Positions 36,267-45,129 are shown, counted from the stretch's first letter. The stretch is 64,000 nt of DNA from Marinimicrobium alkaliphilum (GCF_003259155.1 NZ_QGMQ01000003.1:310001-374000), one strand, 5' to 3'. The notes: a model not told the origin generated them from the sequence alone. A program made the numbers and translations.

Positions 36267-38267
36267 CTACTCGGCGCCTTCGACGAGCCTTCTGTTACCC
36301 GCTTTATCGTAGTGGTACCGGATTTCATTACCATCACTCAGGCGCACCTTTCTTAAGCGTCCTAAAGCGTCATACTCAAACTCATCCATATCGCCATCCG
36401 CATCTGGCGGAAACGGGGACCCGTAGCTAGGCGCCGAGTAGTCGATGGGCGGAGTCGCATCTACGGTCACTGTAATCGAGTTGCTAGCTTCACAGGTACC
36501 GCTGTTGTACACCGGCACGGTACCTTGCGTGACGAACGTACTTCCTACGCAGCTAAGGACATAGTATGCCCAACTGCCAGAGGAGTCTTTAGATCGCGCT
36601 AATGGGTTAACATTCACTGGCTGTGAACCATTGCCAAGCACTAAGACCGGAGTACCGCTTTCGACAATCCAGACAGCGGTACCGGTGCGGCCATTGATCT
36701 TCCCGGCTGTCCAGGTCAAGTTGAAGTTGCCACTGGTAGACGTTTCCACAGAGCTATCTATAGTAGGTGGTATGTTTCTCTCGACAGTGACGGTCATACT
36801 TCTGCTACTGGAGCAACCAATAGAGTTGCACGCCTGGACGTTGTACGTGTAGGTGCCATCGTTGCGGGTCAGTGTTGATGTATTCCGGTTCGTACCCATG
36901 TTCTGCCAACTGCCGCCGTTTTCCCGCCAGCGGTAATGTCCAACATTGCCGCTGGATGCACCCCAACTGATGGTATAGCTGCCGCTATAGCTGTTACTGC
37001 CGTCGCTGCTAGAGATGGAACTGGGAATGCCCGGTGGTCGGGCCACCGTGACAGTTGTGGAACTACTGGTTTTACAGGTTCCAGTACCATACGCGGGTGC
37101 CGTGCCCTGGGTAATGAAACCCGTGTTGACACAGCTGGTAACAGAGTAAGTCCAACTGCCATCATTAGTTTTTGATCGGGTTAGAGGATTGGTATTGGCT
37201 ACTATTGAACCACTGGAGTTTCGCCCATACACCAGAATAGGCGTTGACGTGCCACTCTCATGAACCCACACGGCTTCACCGCTTTTGCCGCTGATTTGGC
37301 CCGCCGTCCACGAAAGGCTGTAATTGCCATTGTTGGACGTGGCGGTCGAGCGGCTGATCGTGGGGTTAACATCCCTATTGACCACGACAGTCATACTCCT
37401 GCTGCTGGAGCAGCCAATCGAATTGCACGCCTGAACGTTGTAGGTGTAGGTCCCGTTGTTGCGAGTCAGCATTGGCGTATTCCGCCCAGTACCGGTGTTC
37501 TGCCAGCTTCCGCCGTTTTCCCTCCACCGGTAATGACCCACATTGCCGCTGGACGTACCCCAACTGATTCGATAGCTGCCATCGTAGCTGTTACTGCCCA
37601 CACTACTCGAGATGGAGCTGGGCACACCCGGCGGTGGGATGTTTACCGTGATGGTCACACTTCTGCTGCTTGAACAGCCAACAGAGTTACAGGCTTGTAC
37701 ATTGTACGTATAACTGCCATTGCTACGGTTCAGTGTTCCTGTATTGCGCGTGGTGCCGGTATTGCGCCAACTTCCGTTGTTTTCCCGCCATCTGTAGTAA
37801 TCGACATCTCCGCTGCCGGTGCCCCAGTTGACGTTATAGCTGCCGTTGTTGCTAGTAGTGCCGTCACTGCCAGCCACATAACTTGGCCTGCCTGGCGCAA
37901 CCAGGAGGTTCACCCGGACCGGCCCTCTCTCGACCCAGTTTCCGTAAATAGGGCCAGGAGGTGAACCGTGCATGCTAAATCTGGGGTTGTAGCCACGAGC
38001 ACGATAGTAGTAATCGCCGCTCGCGCTTACGGTAATAGTGTGTGAACCTGGAGACCTAGTGCCGAGGCTCGTCCAGTTGCCTGAAACGCCCCTTTTTTGC
38101 TCTACTTGCCAAGTAGAATAGTGACCGCTCGTACTCGGCAGACTAATGGTGAAGCTGACGTCGCTACTATTGGCGGGAACTGTTAACGCTGAGGTTTGCC
38201 CGGCCAGCAGAACCATAACTATTGCAGCCAAAAATCTACCAAGGCCCATTCTTTTTCTGGATTTCAT
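36267..38267 (-). CDS. Secreted FN3-repeat protein ending in a YD repeat
   Basis: The 666-residue protein starts with a signal peptide (RFLAAIVMVLLAGQTSAL). Three fibronectin-III-like repeats of about 87 residues are nearly identical to each other (each with GNVGHYRWRENGGSWQNTG or a close variant and a YNVQACNSIGCSSSRS end), at about 124-210, 211-298 and 410-497. Two copies of another module of about 105 residues (WTAGQISGKSGEAVWVHESG and WTAGKINGRTGTAVWIVESG) lie between and after. The last 40 residues are one YD repeat, YDALGRLRKVRLSDGNEIRY, with an open end. This suggests a surface-adhesive partner that associates with the YD shell of the next gene. It is the first gene of the minus-strand Rhs operon. 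Confidence 0.8.
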   Translation of the reverse strand: MKSRKRMGLGRFLAAIVMVLLAGQTSALTVPANSSDVSFTISLPSTSGHYSTWQVEQKRGVSGNWTSLGTRSPGSHTITVSASGDYYYRARGYNPRFSMHGSPPGPIYGNWVERGPVRVNLLVAPGRPSYVAGSDGTTSNNGSYNVNWGTGSGDVDYYRWRENNGSWRNTGTTRNTGTLNRSNGSYTYNVQACNSVGCSSSRSVTITVNIPPPGVPSSISSSVGSNSYDGSYRISWGTSSGNVGHYRWRENGGSWQNTGTGRNTPMLTRNNGTYTYNVQACNSIGCSSSRSMTVVVNRDVNPTISRSTATSNNGNYSLSWTAGQISGKSGEAVWVHESGTSTPILVYGRNSSGSIVANTNPLTRSKTNDGSWTYSVTSCVNTGFITQGTAPAYGTGTCKTSSSTTVTVARPPGIPSSISSSDGSNSYSGSYTISWGASSGNVGHYRWRENGGSWQNMGTNRNTSTLTRNDGTYTYNVQACNSIGCSSSRSMTVTVERNIPPTIDSSVETSTSGNFNLTWTAGKINGRTGTAVWIVESGTPVLVLGNGSQPVNVNPLARSKDSSGSWAYYVLSCVGSTFVTQGTVPVYNSGTCEASNSITVTVDATPPIDYSAPSYGSPFPPDADGDMDEFEYDALGRLRKVRLSDGNEIRYHYDKAGNRRLVEGAE
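36780..37890 (-). repeat. Internal repeats coding for FN3-like modules
   Basis: Three DNA copies of about 250 bases (roughly 36780-37040, 37378-37640 and 37651-37890) encode the near-identical FN3-like modules; the middle region 37040-37378 carries the other module type. High DNA similarity points to recent duplication or ongoing recombination. Confidence 0.8.
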
Positions 38268-38840
38268 AACTCAATTTCCATATTTCAGCGCTCTATCTAC
38301 ACTGATCATTACGTTGATACGCGCGCAAACAACCGGTTGCTGAAGAAGCAACTTAAAAGCAAGAAGAACTGGAAGGAGAATGCGGAGTACTTCGACATGC
38401 GGAATCCCTTCGCTTCCATGCGGCGCTGCAAGAAAAAATCCTCTGTTTTCTTAGTTGCTATTTATCATTGCCAGGTTTTTCGGATTTCGAACCCCACGCG
38501 CTACATCTTCAAACGAGGTACGGCTTAGCAATTAGTTTATTAGTGCTCCAAAACAAAATATGCAAGAACTGCCAACGTATGTCTAGAAAAAATTCATTAA
38601 ATTTTGCCTCGTTAGAAAAATTTTATTCAACTTTTCGTGTAGAAAGTTCACAAGTATTTGATATTGCGCGATTTTAGTAGCATGAGCATAATACGTTCTT
38701 AAACCATCGGGCTTTTGGTGCTCAGTTTCGCTCTGGCGCTGAAATCTTCAACGATGCCACTGGAGAATTGCCCATTGACTCGAAACCTGTTCGGTAAGCC
38801 AATCGGCACGACCACAGCTGCCCTGCCTAGATCAATTGAC
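38268..38840. other. AT-rich intergenic region upstream of the Rhs operon
   Basis: About 570 bases separate the FN3 gene from the DUF3570 operon end. The part nearest 38267 should hold the promoter of the Rhs operon, but no clear -35/-10 pair stands out. The piece 38345-38440 translates on the plus strand as a Lys-rich stretch (KKQLKSKKNWKENAEYFDMR) without start or family, perhaps a gene remnant. Nothing else is recognised. Confidence 0.4.
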
Positions 38841-38861
38841 TCTGACCCCATTGGGGTCAGA
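38841..38861. repeat. TCTGACCCCATTGGGGTCAGA palindrome (REP-like)
   Basis: Ten-base arms flank one central base, next to GACTCTGACCCC-type sequence that recalls the ends of REP elements mobilised by RAYT transposases. The stop codon of the DUF3570 gene (38857-38859) lies in it. It may end the DUF3570 operon, but no T-run is present. Confidence 0.5.
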
Positions 38862-40032
38862 ACCAGAAGGAGAGGTAGAGGCGGATGACGTTGGCGCTGA
38901 AGCTGTAGAGGGGTTCTTCGCCGACGGCGTAGCCTTCGGCGGTGACGTCGCGAAAGTCATCGTAGTCGAAGAGGATGTAGTCCCAGTAGAGGTTGACTGA
39001 GCTGCGGCTGAAGCCCGGGACAAATCCTTGGGGCAGTTGGTAGCTGGTGCCCAGACCGACAGTGTGGGAGCTGAAGGGGCCCATCTCTTTATCCCGGGCC
39101 ATGTAGTTCTGGGCGTCCCGGTAGGGGAAGAGGTCCTGGAAGAAGTTGGCGCCGCTCTGGCGGTATTGGCGGTATTTGACCTCCACCAGCCAACCCGGGT
39201 CGAAGGGGTGGGTGTAACGCAGTTCGCCGTTGTGGGCGCTCACGCCCCAGTTGTCTTCAAAGTAGCGGTACTCGCCGCGCAGGGCGGCGCGGTAGGGCAG
39301 GTAGTAGATGGCGCGCAGGCCAAAGGCATCGCTGTTGCGGGTGCCCGGATACACTTCGCTCTGGTAGTTGAACTGACTGCATTCGAGGTCGGCGCAGTAG
39401 CGCACGCTGCGATAGGGGTTGTTGATAAAACCTTCGTCGAGGGCGGTTTCGACACTCAGGGCGGCGATCAACCGGGGGGTAAGCACCTGGGTGAAGGTGA
39501 GTCCGTAGCGGCGGCGCTGCATTTCCCGCGCGTCAAAATCCGGGTCGTCGTTGCGCGTGATGACATCATCGCCAAAGCTGACATTGAGCGCCAGGGTACT
39601 GAGGTCCCCGAAGAACGTCTGGCTGACACCGAGGCTCCAGGAGCGCGCTTCGTAGTCGTTTTCGCTGCTGCGCGCCCAGCCGGCGCTGAGCAGGGTGCGG
39701 TCGTGCAGGTAGTCTATGCCCAGGTTGTACTCGGTGCGTTTTTCGCTGTAGACCGAGGCCCCGGACTCCACATCCGTCGTCACGCCGGCGGCGCGCACAT
39801 CCAGGGAAGCGCCGCTGATGGCATCGACATAGTATTTGCCGGACACGGACACGGAGCTGCCCAGGTTTTTGCGCACCAGAACCGAGGGCCCATCGATGGT
39901 GGTGCCGCCGCCTTCATAGCTGTGATAGAGAATATCCACCCGCTCGTCGGGCAGGACCGTGGCCGTCACCGGCGCGGCCAGCACCAGTAACACAGCGGCG
40001 AGGCGGCGCCAGCGGCGCTCAGTTGCAGCCAC
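38857..40032 (-). CDS. DUF3570 outer-membrane protein with two flavinylation-like motifs
   Basis: The probable start is GTG 40032, five bases after GGAGG and inside the end of the DUF4266 gene. The protein (391 residues) has a signal peptide (RRLAAVLLVLAAPVTATVLP) and then alternating amphipathic strands ending in LYLSFWF, with the C-terminal Phe typical of outer-membrane barrels. This is the DUF3570 family. Residues 70-76 (DAISGAS) and 87-93 (DVESGAS) both fit D-x-x-S-G-A-S, close to the D-x-x-(S/T)-G-A-T site to which ApbE attaches FMN. The apbE gene of this locus is at 50551. Covalent flavin on an outer-membrane barrel protein is inference; the family itself has no proven function. Confidence 0.88.
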   Translation of the reverse strand: MAATERRWRRLAAVLLVLAAPVTATVLPDERVDILYHSYEGGGTTIDGPSVLVRKNLGSSVSVSGKYYVDAISGASLDVRAAGVTTDVESGASVYSEKRTEYNLGIDYLHDRTLLSAGWARSSENDYEARSWSLGVSQTFFGDLSTLALNVSFGDDVITRNDDPDFDAREMQRRRYGLTFTQVLTPRLIAALSVETALDEGFINNPYRSVRYCADLECSQFNYQSEVYPGTRNSDAFGLRAIYYLPYRAALRGEYRYFEDNWGVSAHNGELRYTHPFDPGWLVEVKYRQYRQSGANFFQDLFPYRDAQNYMARDKEMGPFSSHTVGLGTSYQLPQGFVPGFSRSSVNLYWDYILFDYDDFRDVTAEGYAVGEEPLYSFSANVIRLYLSFWF

Positions 40033-40243
40033 AGCCACCTCCGGCGCTGCCGTCGGCACCGCGCGCACTCTCCCGGGCATCGTAGACGTGATGCAGGAAG
40101 CTGCTGGCCACCGGGTCCCGATCAAAACTCATGATCGGATCCGCCAGGTGCGCGCGCTCGTAGGGCTGTACCCAGGGTTGCAGGGCACAACCGCTGGCGA
40201 GTGTCAGCATCAGCATCAGGGCCAGGCACTTCAGGGTTTTCAT
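40019..40243 (-). CDS. DUF4266 lipoprotein
   Basis: The 74-residue protein has a lipoprotein signal with Cys19 in LTLASGCALQPW. The following WVQPYERAHLADPIMSFDRD and the Gly/Cys-rich end (GGGCGCN) are the family hallmark. The end Cys-Gly-Cys could bind metal. Genes for DUF4266 and DUF3570 proteins regularly travel together, and here the DUF3570 start overlaps the DUF4266 stop. Its own start overlaps the thioredoxin stop by four bases. Anchored in the outer or inner membrane, it may serve the barrel protein. Confidence 0.88.
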   Translation of the reverse strand: MKTLKCLALMLMLTLASGCALQPWVQPYERAHLADPIMSFDRDPVASSFLHHVYDARESARGADGSAGGGCGCN

Positions 40244-40716
40244 TCGCGAATCAGCTCCCGCACCTGGGCCCGGTACTTGTCTTCATCCCCGGGCTGATAG
40301 CCGCGATTGACGTAGCGCACCACGCCGTTTTTATCCACCAGCACGGTGGTGGGCATGGCCTGCACCTGATAGTCACGGCTGACCTGATTGTCCGGATCGA
40401 ACAGGATCGGGAAGCTCACGCCGAGTTCCTCCAACAGCGCTTCGGCAGCGGCGGTGTCCTGTTCAACATTGATGCCCAGGAGATTGAAACCGGCGGGCTG
40501 GTAGCGCTGGTAAATCTCGTCCAGTAACGGCATTTCCTGCAGGCAGGGCGGGCACCAGGAGGCCCAGAAGTTGATCATCACCACCTGGCCGCGCTGTTCC
40601 GCCAGGCGCAGGTTTTCGCCGCTGGCACTTTTCAGGGTGAAGTCGGGCGCTTCGGTGGCATGAGCGCTCAACGCCAGACCGAAGCTCAGTAGCAGTGTTG
40701 TCAGTAATCGGGTCAT
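40240..40716 (-). CDS. TlpA-like periplasmic thiol-disulphide oxidoreductase
   Basis: ATG 40716 follows AGAGGC; the 158-residue product has a signal peptide (MTRLLTTLLLSFGLALSAHA). The thioredoxin fold shows the active site FWASWCPPC with Cys55 and Cys58, and the cis-Pro loop AMPTTVLVDKNG. The WCPPC site is typical of TlpA/ResA/CcmG-type reductants that keep apocytochrome cysteines reduced for haem attachment. In a locus with several c-type haem motifs, a role in maturing those proteins is plausible, but the enzyme may also reduce the cysteines of DUF4266. Start overlaps nothing; its stop overlaps the DUF4266 start. Confidence 0.92.
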   Translation of the reverse strand: MTRLLTTLLLSFGLALSAHATEAPDFTLKSASGENLRLAEQRGQVVMINFWASWCPPCLQEMPLLDEIYQRYQPAGFNLLGINVEQDTAAAEALLEELGVSFPILFDPDNQVSRDYQVQAMPTTVLVDKNGVVRYVNRGYQPGDEDKYRAQVRELIRE

Positions 40717-40749
40717 AGGGTTTGCCTCTGGTTTCATTTTCAGTTCCGA

Positions 40750-41394
40750 TTAAAAAAATACATTCAGGCCCACGCGGGCTTCGAGGTTGTTGGCGGTCTT
40801 GCTCACCCCCAAAAGTTCGTGGCGAAAGCTGTGACCGCGCATACCCAGGTCGAGCGCCAGCCAGTCCAGAGCGTAGAGGCGAAAGCCGGCGCCCAGGGTG
40901 TAGGTAAAGTAAGTCTGCTCGGCAAACTGTGTATTACCCGCGCCCGCGATCAGGTAGACATGGGTGTTCAGCGCCCGACGATCCCCCAGGTACATCTGGC
41001 CGGGCAGGAGTTTGTAGCCCAGCGCCAGCGAGTAGTAACGGTAGTCGCGTTCGTCTTCGGTCAGCAGTTCAACCGCACCGCTGAGCAGCTCATAGCTGGT
41101 TTCCTGGGCTTTGCTCTGGGCGTAGTTGGCCTCGAAGAAAAAGTCCTCGGTGATGTGATAGGCGAGCATGACCCCCGCCACCGGATTGCTGCCAAAATCC
41201 TCGATGCTGAGCAGGCCATAGTAGACGCCCAGCTCAAAACGCTCCTCGTCGAGGTTGGCCTCGGTGAGCTCGCGCCGCTCCAGGTCCGGGGTGATCACCC
41301 GGCCAAGCGGATCTTGCGCCTGCGCAGCCAGAGGCAAGGGAAAGGCCAAGGCCAGCAGCAGCGCTAGAAAAAGACGTTGAACCCGAGAACCCAT
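40750..41394 (-). CDS. Outer-membrane beta-barrel protein
   Basis: The 214-residue protein has a signal peptide (LFLALLLALAFPLPLAAQAQ), then alternating hydrophobic strands with aromatic girdles and a C-terminal Phe (LEARVGLNVFF), the signature of BAM-assembled barrels. The pattern ADYHITEDFFFEANY-like (AYHITEDFFFEANYAQSKAQ) and YYSLALGYKLLPGQMYLGDR resembles the OMP family known from myxobacteria and a few gammaproteobacteria that occurs in similar clusters. The start ATG 41394 lies 31 bases inside the preceding gene with AGAGG upstream. A second paralogous barrel precedes it and ends with the same GFNVFF/GLNVFF. Confidence 0.82.
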   Translation of the reverse strand: MGSRVQRLFLALLLALAFPLPLAAQAQDPLGRVITPDLERRELTEANLDEERFELGVYYGLLSIEDFGSNPVAGVMLAYHITEDFFFEANYAQSKAQETSYELLSGAVELLTEDERDYRYYSLALGYKLLPGQMYLGDRRALNTHVYLIAGAGNTQFAEQTYFTYTLGAGFRLYALDWLALDLGMRGHSFRHELLGVSKTANNLEARVGLNVFF

Positions 41395-42107
41395 TCGTTC
41401 ACCTCTTCGTTACTGTCGCGCCGGGTCAGAATCACCTGATTGCGGTATTCCGCGCGCATGAAAAAACGTTGGCTGAGATACACATAAGCGCCCAAGCCCG
41501 CTTCCAGATAATTGTTCTGACGATCTTCCCCCTGCACCAGAATGCCGTGCGGGCGAATCCGCGCCTCGCCGCCGCCCACCGCCAGGTAGGGCGACACCCG
41601 CCAGGCGGGGAAGGGCTGGTGCAACAGCCGCAGACCGTACAACTGGCTATCGGAAAAGGCTCCGGTGTTCTGGGACACGCGCAGCTCCGCGGCCAGGTGT
41701 GGCGTCATCCGGTAGCCGAGGCTGACACCCAAGGCGTCGGCACCGGCGAAATCCCCAATGGCAGCACCAAATTCCCAGCGTCGGTTCAGATAGTCGTCCC
41801 GCCGGGCGCTCGGGAGCACCGGCGTCTGGCCTTCCGCGGTCAGCGTGTGCGCCAGATCCGCCGCGCGAATCCAGCCCTGACCGCCGCGCCGGGTGTCCAC
41901 CTTGACCCAGCCGGTGCGGTGTTTAAGCAGCTCGGCCTGTTCGCCCCGCTCCAGGGCGTAGAACACCGGGTAACCGCGCCCGGGACCGGCGTGCAGCTCG
42001 ATATAGGCCGCGTCCACCGTCACCGTCAGGGCCGAAGCCGCGGACGACCACCCGATCAGCAGAAGCAGACACCCGCACCACCAGGCGCGCTTTAGGGTCG
42101 GCGCCAT
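41364..42107 (-). CDS. SH3-domain outer-membrane beta-barrel protein
   Basis: From ATG 42107 (ribosome site AGGA) the 247-residue product has a signal peptide (WWCGCLLLLIGWSSAASA), an SH3b-like domain at about residues 28-90 (YIELHAGPGRGYPVFYALER and GWVKVDTRRGGQGWIRAADL) and a beta-barrel of about 140 residues ending LGFNVFF. The SH3 part could bind peptidoglycan and anchor the barrel. Its start overlaps the stop of the HzsA-related gene by one base. It is related in its barrel part to the next gene. Confidence 0.84.
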   Translation of the reverse strand: MAPTLKRAWWCGCLLLLIGWSSAASALTVTVDAAYIELHAGPGRGYPVFYALERGEQAELLKHRTGWVKVDTRRGGQGWIRAADLAHTLTAEGQTPVLPSARRDDYLNRRWEFGAAIGDFAGADALGVSLGYRMTPHLAAELRVSQNTGAFSDSQLYGLRLLHQPFPAWRVSPYLAVGGGEARIRPHGILVQGEDRQNNYLEAGLGAYVYLSQRFFMRAEYRNQVILTRRDSNEEVNEWVLGFNVFF

Positions 42108-44932
42108 CAATCCTGGTCCACCGCATCAAACGGGTTATTGAAGTACTGGCCACCCAGGTCGAGCCACTCGCTGATCAAGCGCAATTCGTGGGCATTCAGA
42201 AAATCCTGATGGGAGCCACCCTCGACAAAGCGATCGAAAAACCGGCCACTGCGAAAAGCCCCGGCGACGGTGGCCGGTGCGGGCAGGGTGACCGGTGCCA
42301 AAACCGGTTCGAGTTCACACTCGGGGTCATCCAGCTCCAGGCCCGGCTGCGCACACTGGAACTCGCCGGTTTCCACCTGCCGGGGGAGCAGGGAACCCTC
42401 CTCCAGAATCAGTTCCAGGCGCGCACTCAGAAGATGGCCGTAGCTGGTCGTCCGGCCCTGATTACCCGGGGTGTCGGTCAGCTCCAAAGACGCGGCCGGC
42501 ACCTGGGGCTGACCCTCGGCGTCGGCGCGGCTGTGGCAGGTGACACAGGTGCGATTGACCGGCTGATCGTTGTCATCGAGCACCAGTACGCGTTCGCCAT
42601 CAACCAACTCGGTGAGGTAGCGCGGCCGCTCCCACAGGGGCTGGATATGCCAGGGGTAGTTGATCACCGTGCGGCATTGGGGACTCCTGTCCAGCTGGCA
42701 ATCCTCGGAAACGAGGGCGGGCAATTCAGTGACGCTCAGCACCGGCGGGTCGCCGTCGTCATCAGCCGCTTCCCAGTCCCGGTAGTCGTCATCGGCCAGG
42801 GACTGGTAGCGCAAGGCGAAGCTTGCGCCCGGTGTTGCGGCGGCGGGATCGGTCCAGACGTCGTCGAACACCAGATCCACCCGGGGTGCGGCGGGACCGC
42901 GGGGCTGGCAGCTGCCGGGATCGGCGGCGTCGGTACAGGTGACACTGACCCGGGCATCGAACGCGGCCATGGTTTCGCCGCTGTCCGGCCACTCCGGCGT
43001 GCCGAAGGCGTCTTCCCGCAAGGTATTGGCAAAACCGCCCAGAGCCCCGGCGTAGGCCGGATAGGGTTCAGCCTCCATGCGGCCGTGGGGCAACTGGCTG
43101 GCCGGATTGTGGCAACCCTGGCAGTTGCGCTGCTCACCCGGGCGCAGTTGCAGCCAGCTCGGGTGCCGGGGGAAACGGTCATCGAGGCGCCGCCCCCGGG
43201 CATCCACCAGCTCGAAGGTAAAGGCCCGATCTGCCGGTACCCGGGCCATCACCGAGCCGTCCGGGTGTACCGGTACATAGCCCAGAATTTCGCGCATGCC
43301 CTGCTGGGCGCTGACGCCAAAGGCGCTGTTGTCGAACGCCAGGGTGTCGCGATCGGGTATGGAGACCGGCTTGATCAGACGCAGAAAGTGTACCGGGCGC
43401 TCGGCGGGGGGCGTCTGGGCCGGGTCGGCAAGCGCCGCAATCCCGCCCGGCGCGGTGTCCTCGCCGTCGCGATCATAGACACTGCGAATATGCAGCACCC
43501 CCACACCCTGGGTATGCCAGTCCGGGTGGCGCTCGGGCGCCGGGCACTGGGCCGCCGGGTAGGGGCAGGGGAAAGGGGCCTCAGCCAGCGTCACCGCTTC
43601 CGTATACAGGCGACCTTCCTCGGGCACCACCAGCGGCTGCTGGGTGCGGGTGCGCGGGTCGTATACCCACAAGCCGTACAGCGGGGGCGCGGGCCGGAGA
43701 TCATCACGGGCCTGATTGGCCGGGGTGCAGGGCAGCAGTTGCTCTGTCTCCGGGTCCTGCAACCGACACGGACTCCAGCTCACCAGCAGGCGCCCGCTGC
43801 CGTCGGTCATGGGAAAGGCATGGGCGTACCAGCCTTCGGTGGCGAGCGCGGAAAAGTCCGGAAACTCAGTCACCGGCGCGCCACTCAGCAGCGCTACCCG
43901 GGAGGGCTCGTCAGCACCGGCGCGATCGGCGACCGGTATGCCCTCATCGGTAAAACGTTCAGCGTCCACCGCCACCAGCACGCCACCCTGGGCATTGGTA
44001 CGCGGACGCAGCACCGCCAGCAGGCGGCCGTCGTCCAGCGGTTCGGGACGGTAAAGTGTTGGGGCATTGCCGCCGTTCAGGCTGCGGTAACCGTAATGAG
44101 GCTGCAGGTCTGTGCCATCCGGGTTGAGCGTGTAAAAACTCAGGTGATTGCGGTTGCCGGACCGGTCCCACCGGCTGAACAGGATGCGACCGTTGGCCAA
44201 CACCACCGGCTGTAACTCGTGGCTCTGATTAAAACCGATCTGTTCGATCCCTGTGCCGTCGTCGTCCATCACATGTAACAGCAGCGCCGGGTCGCGCCGG
44301 TCTTCGGCGAGGGCGGCAAACTGGGGTTTGTTGTCGTCGAGCAGAATCGCCCGGCTGCGGCTCTGGCGCGTGGAGATGAACAGAATGCGACCGTCGGGCA
44401 GGTAACGCGGCGCCAGATCCTGCCCTGCCTCGGCCACGATATCCGAGCGGATCACCCGGCGCAGGCTGTCGTCGCGCCGGTCGTAGACCCAGATGTTCCA
44501 GGTGGGCTGATCCCGGTCCTGGGTGTTGGGCAACTCGGGGGCGCGCACGGCAAACAGCAGACGGGTGCCGTCCGGATGGACACTCAGGTCGCGCACATCG
44601 TGGAGCGCGTTCTCTTCAAAGATGCGCGCACTCAAGTTGACGCTGGCGGCGGTGGGTGTTGCCCGGTCTTTTAAATAAAGGACAGCGCCGGGATTGAACG
44701 CCGTGGGTTCGAGCAGCGCCGGTGGCGGAAATTCCTGTAGCTCGCCATCGACCTCAATCACCCGCGCCCGACTGATATAGGCCACCGGCACATCCAGCAC
44801 CACCGGATCCGGGGACTGGCTGCCGCCACCACCGGCACCACACCCCGACAACAGAGCGCACAGCAACGCCACCGGCGCACGGCGGGCCGGGGTAACGCGA
44901 GGCAATGAAAAGGCGGCGATGCGCAGGAACAT
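42107..44932 (-). CDS. HzsA-related dihaem c-type lipoprotein
   Basis: The 941-residue protein has an apparent lipoprotein signal (VALLCALLSGCGAGGGGSQS, Cys31). The first 400 residues have beta-propeller-like repeats (ILFISTRQSRSRAILLDDNK, ILFSRWDRSGNRNHLSFYTL) as in the middle domain of hydrazine synthase alpha and PD40 proteins. Two CxxCH haem motifs follow at residues 604-608 (CQGCH) and 796-800 (CVTCH). HzsA-related proteins are widespread outside anammox bacteria, so hydrazine chemistry is not implied. It is the first gene of the minus-strand operon and could be the electron-accepting or catalytic protein of the locus. The 197 bases between it and the plus-strand operon should hold both promoters. 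Confidence 0.87.
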   Translation of the reverse strand: MFLRIAAFSLPRVTPARRAPVALLCALLSGCGAGGGGSQSPDPVVLDVPVAYISRARVIEVDGELQEFPPPALLEPTAFNPGAVLYLKDRATPTAASVNLSARIFEENALHDVRDLSVHPDGTRLLFAVRAPELPNTQDRDQPTWNIWVYDRRDDSLRRVIRSDIVAEAGQDLAPRYLPDGRILFISTRQSRSRAILLDDNKPQFAALAEDRRDPALLLHVMDDDGTGIEQIGFNQSHELQPVVLANGRILFSRWDRSGNRNHLSFYTLNPDGTDLQPHYGYRSLNGGNAPTLYRPEPLDDGRLLAVLRPRTNAQGGVLVAVDAERFTDEGIPVADRAGADEPSRVALLSGAPVTEFPDFSALATEGWYAHAFPMTDGSGRLLVSWSPCRLQDPETEQLLPCTPANQARDDLRPAPPLYGLWVYDPRTRTQQPLVVPEEGRLYTEAVTLAEAPFPCPYPAAQCPAPERHPDWHTQGVGVLHIRSVYDRDGEDTAPGGIAALADPAQTPPAERPVHFLRLIKPVSIPDRDTLAFDNSAFGVSAQQGMREILGYVPVHPDGSVMARVPADRAFTFELVDARGRRLDDRFPRHPSWLQLRPGEQRNCQGCHNPASQLPHGRMEAEPYPAYAGALGGFANTLREDAFGTPEWPDSGETMAAFDARVSVTCTDAADPGSCQPRGPAAPRVDLVFDDVWTDPAAATPGASFALRYQSLADDDYRDWEAADDDGDPPVLSVTELPALVSEDCQLDRSPQCRTVINYPWHIQPLWERPRYLTELVDGERVLVLDDNDQPVNRTCVTCHSRADAEGQPQVPAASLELTDTPGNQGRTTSYGHLLSARLELILEEGSLLPRQVETGEFQCAQPGLELDDPECELEPVLAPVTLPAPATVAGAFRSGRFFDRFVEGGSHQDFLNAHELRLISEWLDLGGQYFNNPFDAVDQD

Positions 44933-45129
44933 GTTATTGGCATTCTCGGTAGTGGTCGCGAGCTATTGTGCGGCGAATTGCGTCGCTAATCTCCACCGGT
45001 TCCCAACCGATCGCCGAATTTGTGACTGAGTTGACAAAAAAAATCCACAACTGGGGACAAGCGCACAGAATCCGTGTGAAGAGCGTTGGAAAATAGCGCC
45101 ATCCCACAGCCCCCATGACCGGAGCTAAC

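Noticed and set aside
31513-38267. Type VI secretion Rhs locus
   Set aside because: No VgrG, PAAR, Hcp or chaperone gene is present, and the proteins carry Sec signal peptides.
38345-38528. Plus-strand Lys-rich frame near 38.4 kb as a gene
   Set aside because: No start with ribosome site, no family likeness and low-complexity composition; treated as possible remnant only.
42107-44932. Hydrazine synthase
   Set aside because: Only the alpha-like middle domain and two haem sites are present; the beta and gamma subunits and other anammox genes are missing. The name is kept only as a family relation.
45031-45060. TTGACA at 45031 as -35 of the redox operon
   Set aside because: No acceptable -10 sequence is found at 16-18 bases downstream, so I do not list a promoter here.
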